Assembly: GCF_016907955.1 (NCBI RefSeq)
Contig: NZ_JAFBCX010000021.1
Span: 1 to 64,000, forward strand
Source of the DNA: Lentzea nigeriaca
GTDB lineage: Bacteria > Actinomycetota > Actinomycetes > Mycobacteriales > Pseudonocardiaceae
DNA length: 64,000 nt
Reading direction: 5' to 3'
Shown: positions 28,975-35,455 of the stretch, piece after piece
Layout of the letters: each line of letters begins with the position of its first letter
Position numbering within the stretch: position 1 is the stretch's first letter
Made by a program: the position numbers and the translations under genes
Notes under the pieces: model-generated
Database searches by the model: none
What the model was told of the DNA's origin: nothing
Seen by the model: only the letters and a program-made list of their open reading frames with translations

Positions 28975-30767
28975 CTAGCGGCTGACCCGAATCGCCAGGC
29001 GGCCCAAAGTGCCGCGTAACGCCCGTCACGCGCGACCAGTTCCTCGTGCGTGCCCTGCTCCAGCACGCGGCCCGCTTCGAGCACGGCGATCCGGTCCGCC
29101 GCGATCGCCTGGGTCAGCCGGTGAGCGACCAGAAGCGTCGTGCGGCCTCGGCAGGCGGCCAGCGCGGCCCGTTCGAGCGCGGCGGCACCCTGGCTGCCCG
29201 CCTCGGCCGTCGACTCGTCGAGCACGACGACGGGGGAGCGGCCGAGCACGAGCCTGGCCAGTGCGATCTGGGCGATCTTGGTGACGTCGAGGCGTTCGCC
29301 ACCTTCGCCCACGTCGGTCTGCAGGCCCTGCGGAAGCGCTTGCGCCCACGTGTCCGCGCCGACCGTGCGCAGTGCGTCCATCAGCTCGTCGTCGGTCGCA
29401 TCCGGTGCGGCCAACCGCAGATCCTCGGCGAGCGGACCGGCGAAGACGTGGGCTTCCTGGGTCAGGATGCTGACCAACGCGCGGGCGCCCGCCTCGTCGA
29501 CGTCGGCGAGGTTCGTCGGTCCGATGTGGACTGAACCGGTCAACGGGGTGCCGGTCCCGGCGACCAGTGCGGCCAGCGTCGTCTTGCCCGCACCGGTCGC
29601 GCCGACCAGCGCCAGCGAGGTGCCCGCGGGGATCTCCAGGTCGATGTCGCGCAACACGTCGTGCTCGGACTCGGGATAGCGGAAGGAAAGTCCGCGCACC
29701 GACACCGGAAGCGGCTCGGCGCTGTGCGCGACCCCGGCCGCGCTGCGGACGAGCGAGTCGCCGTCGGACTCCGTGAGCACACCGACGAGCCGGGTCAGCC
29801 CGGCACCGGACTTCTGCGCCTCGTCGAAGAACGCCATGATCAACCCGAGCGGCACGAACAGCTTGTGGAAGAGCAGCGCCGCGACGGAGACCTGGCCGAG
29901 CGAGGACTGCCCGTTCGTCACGAGGACGTAGCCGACGACGATGATCAGCCCGAGGCCGATGAACTCGGCGCGGTTCTCCCTGCCGATGAACCGGCCGAAG
30001 AACCGGAAGACTTCGATGCCGATGTCGCGCACCCGCCACGACTCGGCGGTCACCTTGTCCCGGAACGTGTTCTCGAGGCGGTAGGCGCGGATGGTGGCGA
30101 TGCCGTCGAGGCCGCTGATCAACGCCTGCGCGCGGTCGGCCTGCGCCTCGGACCGGGCGCGGTAGAGCGGCTGCGAGCGCGGCAGGTACCAGCGCAACGC
30201 GAAGGCGTAGGCGGGAAGCGCGCACGCACCGGCGACACCGAGCCGCCAGTCGAGGCCGAACATGCCCGCGGTGGCGACGACGACGAGCACGACCGCGGAG
30301 AAGATCGTCGGAATCGCGGTGCGGAAACCCTTGGAGATGATCGCGACGTCGTCACCGACGCGCGACAGCACGTCGCCGCGACCCACCTGCTCGACGCGCG
30401 CGCTCGGCATCCCGAGCACCGCGCGGACGGCGCCTTCCCTCAGTCGCGCCAGCATTTCCGCGCCGAACCGGCCGACGAGGCAGGTGGAGACGGCGGTCAT
30501 CACCGCACCGGACAGCGCGGCCACGACCGTCGCGATCCCGATGGACCAGAGGATCGACGCGTCGCGCCCGCCGACGATCCCGTCCACGACGGTGCCCAGC
30601 AGGAACACCGGGACGATCTGCAGCACCGCCCCGGCCACCGTCGCCAGCACGGTGGCGATCGGCAGGCCGGGAGCGGTGCGGCAGTGGTCGAGCACCCAGC
30701 GAAGGGCCTCCCGTCCGGTCGCCGTGCGCAGGGTTTTCGCGGGCGCGCCAGAGACACTCGTGGTCAC
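28971..30767 (-). CDS. cchG: ABC exporter half with intact ATP-binding motifs (CchG-like)
   Basis: A 598-residue half-transporter with six membrane helices in about 40-320 and a nucleotide-binding domain. Walker A is perfect (LVGATGAGKTTLAALV, Lys395), Walker B is VVVLDESTAEAGSQG and the H-loop is LLVAHRLTQ. The signature region, however, reads GEGGERLDVTKIAQIALARL in place of LSGGQ. Its defects exactly complement those of the 16430-18133 protein, so a heterodimer would have one complete ATP site made from this Walker pair and the partner's LSGGQ. It probably exports the peptide siderophore. GTG 30767 follows GAAAGG. The stop lies inside the NRPS iron box. Confidence 0.9.
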   Translation of the reverse strand: MTTSVSGAPAKTLRTATGREALRWVLDHCRTAPGLPIATVLATVAGAVLQIVPVFLLGTVVDGIVGGRDASILWSIGIATVVAALSGAVMTAVSTCLVGRFGAEMLARLREGAVRAVLGMPSARVEQVGRGDVLSRVGDDVAIISKGFRTAIPTIFSAVVLVVVATAGMFGLDWRLGVAGACALPAYAFALRWYLPRSQPLYRARSEAQADRAQALISGLDGIATIRAYRLENTFRDKVTAESWRVRDIGIEVFRFFGRFIGRENRAEFIGLGLIIVVGYVLVTNGQSSLGQVSVAALLFHKLFVPLGLIMAFFDEAQKSGAGLTRLVGVLTESDGDSLVRSAAGVAHSAEPLPVSVRGLSFRYPESEHDVLRDIDLEIPAGTSLALVGATGAGKTTLAALVAGTGTPLTGSVHIGPTNLADVDEAGARALVSILTQEAHVFAGPLAEDLRLAAPDATDDELMDALRTVGADTWAQALPQGLQTDVGEGGERLDVTKIAQIALARLVLGRSPVVVLDESTAEAGSQGAAALERAALAACRGRTTLLVAHRLTQAIAADRIAVLEAGRVLEQGTHEELVARDGRYAALWAAWRFGSAAS

Positions 30768-30794
30768 GGGGGAGACCTTTCGCAGGAGTGTGGA

Positions 30795-31841
30795 TCAGCC
30801 GGCCGACTTGGCGGACTTCACCAGCTCGTCGATCGCGTACGGCAGGGACGCGAGGGTGGCCTGCGACATCGCGGCACCGACGGCGGGACCCTCGCTGTCG
30901 AGGATCCAGTGGACCTTGCCCGCCTTGACCGCGGGCAGGTTCGCGAAGAGCTGGAAGTTCTTCAGCGACTTCTGGTCAGCCTCGTCCGCGATCACGAAGA
31001 CGCGGTCGACGTTCATCAGGTCCATGCGCTCGGGCGACAGCGCCACGTAGAACTTGCCGGCGGCGATCTCGTCGATCTTCGTGTTGCCCTTGAAGCCGAT
31101 GCCGCTCACGAGCTGGCCGCGGACGTCAGTGGTGGTGAACGGTGCGACGGCGTCCTTGTACCACGAGGTGACGACGGCGGTCTCGTTCGCCCACGCGGGG
31201 TTCGCCTTCTTGGCGTCGGCCATCTTGTCGTCGATCGCCTTGATCATCTTGGCGCCCTCGTCGGCCTTGCCGAGCGCCTTGGCGACCTGCAGCGCGTTGT
31301 CCTGCCACTTCGCGCTGAACGGCTCCTTCTCCTCCTTGGTGCGGCCGACCGTCGGAGCGATCTTGCTCAGCTTGTCGTACCAGGCCTGGTCGGCCTCCGA
31401 GTACACCGCGATGATCAGGTCGGGGCGCAGCTGGGCGATCTTCTCGTAGTTCGGCTCGGTGTCGCCGTTCTTCAGGACGACCTCGGGCTTGGCCGAGCCC
31501 CACTTGTCCTTCACCCAGGCCCATTGAGTGTTGATGTCCGGGGTCTTGCCGTCCGGGTTCGGGTACTGGTCGACCATGCCGACCGGCACGGTGCCTAGCG
31601 CGAGCATCGTCTGGTCGTCGGTGTAGCCGAGGGAGACGACGCGCTTGGGCGCTTCCTTGATCTCCGTGGTGCCGAAGAAGTGCTCGACCTTGGCCGGGAA
31701 CGTGCCACCGGAGGCGTTGTTCGCGCCGGGCGTCGACGCCGGAGTGGAGGAACCGCACCCGGCGAGGACGCCGGCACCGACCACCACAGCTGTTGCCGCA
31801 GTGGCCAATCGCTTCCAGGTCATGGTCGTTCGCTGGCCCAT
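30795..31841 (-). CDS. cchF: ferric-siderophore-binding lipoprotein (CchF-like)
   Basis: A 348-residue lipoprotein of the FecB/FhuD class. The signal ends in GVLAGC (lipobox), followed by a Ser/Pro/Asn linker. The mature part shows the helical-backbone binding-protein pattern: APKRVVSLGYTDDQTMLALGT, LRPDLIIAVYSEADQAWYDKL, an LGKADEGAKMIKAIDDKMADAKK backbone helix, and ALSPERMDLMNVDRVFVIAD. It would capture the iron-loaded siderophore outside the membrane and deliver it to the permease pair encoded upstream. ATG 31841 is preceded by GAGGTG. Two iron boxes lie 39-83 bases upstream, so it has its own iron-regulated promoter. It is followed after 27 bases by the ABC exporter gene. Confidence 0.93.
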   Translation of the reverse strand: MGQRTTMTWKRLATAATAVVVGAGVLAGCGSSTPASTPGANNASGGTFPAKVEHFFGTTEIKEAPKRVVSLGYTDDQTMLALGTVPVGMVDQYPNPDGKTPDINTQWAWVKDKWGSAKPEVVLKNGDTEPNYEKIAQLRPDLIIAVYSEADQAWYDKLSKIAPTVGRTKEEKEPFSAKWQDNALQVAKALGKADEGAKMIKAIDDKMADAKKANPAWANETAVVTSWYKDAVAPFTTTDVRGQLVSGIGFKGNTKIDEIAAGKFYVALSPERMDLMNVDRVFVIADEADQKSLKNFQLFANLPAVKAGKVHWILDSEGPAVGAAMSQATLASLPYAIDELVKSAKSAG

Positions 31842-31879
31842 TCGGCACCTCGTTCTTCGCTGCCCACGCGGCGGGGAGA

Positions 31880-31924
31880 TTAGGACAGGCGAACCTTACC
31901 ACCCGTTAGGGCAGGCTAACCTAG
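31880..31924 (-). promoter_or_regulatory. tandem iron boxes before the siderophore-binding lipoprotein gene
   Basis: Two 19-base sites lie 26 bases apart. On the plus strand TTAGGACAGGCGAACCTTA at 31880-31898 matches 14 of 19 consensus positions and TTAGGGCAGGCTAACCTAG at 31906-31924 matches 15 of 19. The second covers the stop codon of the ATPase gene. Both are near-palindromic, so strand is nominal. They indicate a separate iron-repressed promoter for the lipoprotein and downstream genes. Confidence 0.75.
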
Positions 31925-32742
31925 CTCTTTGTCACGGCCACGTGAGTCCGGCCGATGGGCACGATCAACGGGCGTTCGCTGACCGGGTCGTCGATGACCT
32001 TCGCCTGCAGGCCGAACGTGTCCAGCAGCAGCTCGCTGGTGATCACCTCGCTCGGATGTCCTTGCGCGACAATGGATCCCGACTTCATGACGATCAGGTT
32101 GTCGCTGTAGCGGACGGCCAGGTTGAGGTCGTGCAGGACCATCACGATCGTGCAGCCGCCCTCGTGCAGGTCGTCGACGAGGTCGATCACGTCGATCGCG
32201 TGCGCGAGGTCGAGGTAGGTCGTCGGCTCGTCGAGCAGCAGCAGGTCGGTGCCCTGGGCCAGGGTCATGGAGATCCACACACGCTGCCGTTGACCACCGG
32301 AGAGCGAGTCGACCGGGCGGTGCGCGAGATCGGCGACACCGGTCATGTGCAGGGCTTTCGCCACGACGTCCGCGTCGTCGCTCGACCACTGGCGCACCCA
32401 GCTCTGGTGCGGGTGCCGGCCGCGGGCGACCAGGTCGGCGACCGTGAGGCCCTCCGGCGCGATCGGGGTCTGCGGGAGCAGACCCATCCGCTTCGCGACG
32501 TCCTTGGTCTTGAGTCGCGCGATGTCGTGGCCGTCCAGCAGCACGGTTCCCTGGCGGGGTTTGAGCAGGCGCGACAGCGTGCGCAGCAACGTCGACTTGC
32601 CGCAGCCGTTCGGGCCGATGACCGTGGTGATCACACCGGTCGGGATGGTGACGTCGAGGTTGTCGAGGACGACCCGGTCGGCGTACCCGACCGTGACGCC
32701 CTCGGCCCCCAATCGGGCGGCATCGTTGCGCAGCGCGGTCAT
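31921..32742 (-). CDS. cchE: iron-siderophore ABC importer ATPase (CchE/FepC-like)
   Basis: A 273-residue ATPase of the FecE/FepC class, powering ferric-siderophore import. All motifs are present: Walker A IGPNGCGKSTLLRTL, Q-loop LLPQTPIAPEG, signature [19 protein letters not shown], Walker B LLLLDEPTTYLDLAHAID and H-loop MVLHDLNLAVRYSDN. The DxxHAID stretch after Walker B is typical of siderophore importers. ATG 32742 lies directly beside an iron box, 30 bases after the permease gene's stop. It would pair with the two FecCD-type permeases encoded upstream and the lipoprotein encoded downstream. Confidence 0.95.
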   Translation of the reverse strand: MTALRNDAARLGAEGVTVGYADRVVLDNLDVTIPTGVITTVIGPNGCGKSTLLRTLSRLLKPRQGTVLLDGHDIARLKTKDVAKRMGLLPQTPIAPEGLTVADLVARGRHPHQSWVRQWSSDDADVVAKALHMTGVADLAHRPVDSLSGGQRQRVWISMTLAQGTDLLLLDEPTTYLDLAHAIDVIDLVDDLHEGGCTIVMVLHDLNLAVRYSDNLIVMKSGSIVAQGHPSEVITSELLLDTFGLQAKVIDDPVSERPLIVPIGRTHVAVTKS

Positions 32743-32774
32743 AGGGCAACCTTACTTAAGAGAGGGTTACCTCA
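32741..32774 (-). promoter_or_regulatory. overlapping weak iron boxes before the ATPase gene
   Basis: On the minus strand TTAAGTAAGGTTGCCCTAT (32741-32759) matches 13 of 19 iron-box positions. On the plus strand TTAAGAGAGGGTTACCTCA (32756-32774) also matches 13 of 19. They overlap, and together they fill the gap between the permease stop and the ATPase start. Weaker than the NRPS box, but well placed. Confidence 0.55.
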
Positions 32775-33821
32775 GGCCGCGCGCTTGAGGTTCGCCCGCA
32801 CCAGCAGGTAGACCAGGAACGGCCCGCCGATGATCGCCGTGACGATGCCGACGGGCAGGTCGTTGGGCAGCACGGGCCGTGCGATGAGGTCCGAGCCGAT
32901 CAGCAGCAGCGCACCGAAAAGGCCGGACGCGATCAACGGCGGTACCGGCGTGCGCAGCAGTCGCATGGTGATTTGCGGCGCGACCAGGGCGACGAACGGC
33001 ACCGGTCCGGCGGCCGACACCGCGACCCCGGCGAGCAGAACCGCGCAGAGCAGCAGCACGGCGCGCACGGCCGAGTACCGGACCCCGAGTCCGGCGGCGA
33101 CGTCGTCACCGAAGTGCATCGGCTGCAGCTGGAAGGCCGTGACCAGCACGACCGCGATCAACGCGACGGTGACCCAGAGCGTCGTCCACACCTCGCCCCA
33201 CGACCGCGAGTCGAGCGACCCGACGAGCCACGCCTGCGCGCGGGCGACGTCACGGATGTCCGCCAGCACCAGCAGCCACGTCGTGAGCGCCTGCATGACC
33301 GCGCTGACCGCGACGCCGATCAGGATCAGCCGGAAGCCGTCGATGCCCCGGCGCCACGCCAGGAAGTAGACGAGCAACCCGGTCAGCAACCCACCGGTGA
33401 GCGCGGCGGCCGGCAACCCGATCGTGCCGGTGACCACCGCGCCGCCGGTGGCCGTGACGAGGAAGACCGCGGTCGCGCTGGCACCGCCGGTGATTCCGAG
33501 AACGTCAGGACTGGCCAACGGGTTGCGCGCGATCGACTGCGTGAGCGCGCCGGAGATCCCGAGCGCGGCGCCCACGATCAGGCCGACGAGCGCGCGCGGC
33601 ATCCGCAGGTCCATGATCACGAACTCGTCGACCCGCTCGCCCTGCCCGAAGATCGTCCTGATCACCGAGGGCAGGTCGATCGTGAAGTCGCCGACCGAGA
33701 TCGACACGCAGAAGACGAGGAACGTGAGCGCCGCGAGGATCGTCGTGACGAGCACGATCCGCGGCCGCCAGACCCACGACCAGTTCCCGACGCGAACGCC
33801 GGGGTGCATCTGTGTGCTCAT
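32772..33821 (-). CDS. cchD: iron-siderophore ABC importer permease (CchD/FecCD family)
   Basis: A 349-residue FecCD-family permease with about ten hydrophobic helices. Family landmarks include VIMDLRMPRALVGLIVGAAL, GALTQSIARNPLASPDVLGI, FHFGD-like MHFGDDVAAGLGVRY (the ATPase-contact loop region) and GPVPFVALVAPQI near the end. ATG 33821 overlaps the stop of the preceding permease (ATGA), so the two are translationally coupled; a longer in-frame reading upstream lies in another gene's frame and is a shadow. It forms the membrane channel with the next entry. Confidence 0.95.
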   Translation of the reverse strand: MSTQMHPGVRVGNWSWVWRPRIVLVTTILAALTFLVFCVSISVGDFTIDLPSVIRTIFGQGERVDEFVIMDLRMPRALVGLIVGAALGISGALTQSIARNPLASPDVLGITGGASATAVFLVTATGGAVVTGTIGLPAAALTGGLLTGLLVYFLAWRRGIDGFRLILIGVAVSAVMQALTTWLLVLADIRDVARAQAWLVGSLDSRSWGEVWTTLWVTVALIAVVLVTAFQLQPMHFGDDVAAGLGVRYSAVRAVLLLCAVLLAGVAVSAAGPVPFVALVAPQITMRLLRTPVPPLIASGLFGALLLIGSDLIARPVLPNDLPVGIVTAIIGGPFLVYLLVRANLKRAA

Positions 33822-34882
33822 GCCTGCCTGAACTTCCCGAGCCAGACCAGCGCCGCGAAGAACGGTGCGCCGATGATCGCGATGACGATGCCCGCCTGCA
33901 GCTCGGCCGGCCGCACGACGAGCCGTCCCGCGATGTCGCCGACGAGCAGCACGCCCGCGCCGAGCAACCCGGCGTACGGCACCAGCCACCGGTAGTCCGG
34001 CCCCGTGAACCACCGCGCGACGTGCGCGACCATCAGACCCAGAAACGCGATGGGCCCACACGCCGCCGTGGCCGCGCCCGCAAGCAACGTGACAGCCACG
34101 ACGCCGATGGTCCGCCCGGCCGCGATGTTCACGCCGAGCCCGCGCGCCACGTCGTCACCGAGGTTGAGCAGGTTGATCGTCGGCAGGTTGAGCAGCGCCA
34201 GGATCAGCCCGGCGGCCACGAAGATCGCCGCCACCACGATCACGTCCCACCCGACGCCCTGCACCGAGCCCGCGTTCCAGTAGCGCAGGACGTCCAGGGT
34301 CTGCTTGTCGGACAAGGCGACCGCGGTGGTCATCGCGGCGAGGAACACCGTGACGCCCTGCCCGGCCAGCGCGAGCGTCAGCGGGTTGCCGGACCCGCGC
34401 CCGAGGCTCGACAGCCCGAACACCAGCACCCCGGCGCCCGCGGCCCCGATGAACGCGAACCACAGGTACTGGATCGGGTTCTGCAGCCCGAGGAGGTAGA
34501 CCGCGAGCACCACGGCGAACGACGCCCCGGAGTTGACGCCGAGCAGACCGGTGTCCGCGATGGGGTTGCGGGTGTGCCCCTGGATCAACGCCCCGGCGAC
34601 CCCGAGCGCGAGCCCCGCCACGATCGCGAGCACCGTCCGCGGCACCCGCAACGTCTGCACGATGAGCGTGATCTCGGTGAGCCGCTGGTCGGTGCCGGGA
34701 TCACCGAACAACCCCTGCCACACCTCGGCGGGGGTCAGCGACCGCGCGCCGATGACCAGCGACAGCACCGCCGCCACGGCGAGCAACACCACCAGCGACA
34801 CCAGGCCGATGCGTCGCCGCCGCTGCGGACTCGCCCCGGCCGGCGCGGGTTCCAGCCCGCGTTGCTCCACCACCATGCTCAC
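33818..34882 (-). CDS. cchC: iron-siderophore ABC importer permease (CchC/FecCD family)
   Basis: A 354-residue FecCD permease, first gene of the siderophore transcription unit. Landmarks: LRVPRTVLAIVAGLALGVAG, GALIQGHTRNPIADTGLLGV, LNLGDDVARGLGVN and ACGPIAFLGLMVAHVARW. About ten membrane helices follow a short basic cytoplasmic N-terminus (SPQRRRRIG). The start is GTG 34882 or ATG 34876, neither with a strong ribosome site. An iron box at 34918-34936 lies 36 bases upstream. In the coelichelin cluster the next genes outward would be the hydroxylase and formyltransferase; here an SRPBCC gene is found instead. Confidence 0.95.
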   Translation of the reverse strand: MSMVVEQRGLEPAPAGASPQRRRRIGLVSLVVLLAVAAVLSLVIGARSLTPAEVWQGLFGDPGTDQRLTEITLIVQTLRVPRTVLAIVAGLALGVAGALIQGHTRNPIADTGLLGVNSGASFAVVLAVYLLGLQNPIQYLWFAFIGAAGAGVLVFGLSSLGRGSGNPLTLALAGQGVTVFLAAMTTAVALSDKQTLDVLRYWNAGSVQGVGWDVIVVAAIFVAAGLILALLNLPTINLLNLGDDVARGLGVNIAAGRTIGVVAVTLLAGAATAACGPIAFLGLMVAHVARWFTGPDYRWLVPYAGLLGAGVLLVGDIAGRLVVRPAELQAGIVIAIIGAPFFAALVWLGKFRQA

Positions 34883-34917
34883 GACGGGCTACGTTAGCCG
34901 CCGCCCGCCGCATCGAC

Positions 34918-34936
34918 CAAGGGCACCCTTACCTAA
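34918..34936 (-). promoter_or_regulatory. probable iron box before the first permease gene
   Basis: The minus strand reads TTAGGTAAGGGTGCCCTTG, 13 of 19 matches to the iron-box consensus with an intact TTAGGT half. It lies 36 bases before the permease start and covers the stop of the SRPBCC gene, the same gene-end placement as the NRPS and lipoprotein boxes. Confidence 0.6.
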
Positions 34937-35372
34937 CCCTGGTCTCGATGGCCCGCACGGTCTTCTCCAGCGCGCCGCCCAGCACCTTCTGGCCGAGCAG
35001 CCCGAGCGACAGCCCGAGCAGGCGGCCCTTGAAGTTCTTGCCTTCGCGCACCACCTCGGCGTGCACGACAGTCGTTCCGTCGGCCTGCTTCGTGAACGTG
35101 TAGGTGTGGCCGGACCTGCCGCCCCACACGTTGGAGTCGACGGTCCGCAGCACGACGTGGCTGAGATCCGACCAGTCGTAGTGCAGACGCTCCCAGATGC
35201 CGCCGGAGCCCTCGGTCACGTCGGCGTAGGCGTCGCCCAGCTCGTGCACCTTCAGGAAGTCGTCGGCGCTGTTCGGGAAGAGCGTCGCGCGGCCGGGACC
35301 GAAGTCGGTGAGGCCGGCGACGAACTGCTCGGGCGTCGCGGTGGTCTGCTGGGACAGCGTGATGGTGGGCAT
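34929..35372 (-). CDS. SRPBCC (START-like) family protein
   Basis: A 147-residue single-domain protein with the helix-grip pattern of polyketide cyclase/SRPBCC proteins: MPTITLSQQTTATPEQFVAGL at the start, GSGGIWERLHYDWSDLSHVVLR and WGGRSGHTYTFTKQADGTTVVHAEVV strands, then a long C-terminal helix (LLGQKVLGGALEKTVRAIETR). The fold binds small hydrophobic ligands; the specific ligand is unknown. ATG 35372 follows GAGGAGCGAGGGA. It sits just before the iron box of the siderophore operon, where hydroxylase and formyltransferase genes would be expected, but nothing in it suggests a biosynthetic step. Confidence 0.8.
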   Translation of the reverse strand: MPTITLSQQTTATPEQFVAGLTDFGPGRATLFPNSADDFLKVHELGDAYADVTEGSGGIWERLHYDWSDLSHVVLRTVDSNVWGGRSGHTYTFTKQADGTTVVHAEVVREGKNFKGRLLGLSLGLLGQKVLGGALEKTVRAIETRVR

Positions 35373-35455
35373 TTCCCTCGCTCCTCGTGATGCTGTGTGC
35401 AGGAGCAAGACTCGTCGTTTTCGGCTGGCTTCGCGCCCGTGAGAATCCCTGGTGA

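Noticed and set aside
34929-35372. SRPBCC gene as a missing siderophore tailoring enzyme
   Set aside because: The fold is wrong for an FAD ornithine hydroxylase or a formyltransferase, and it is far too short.
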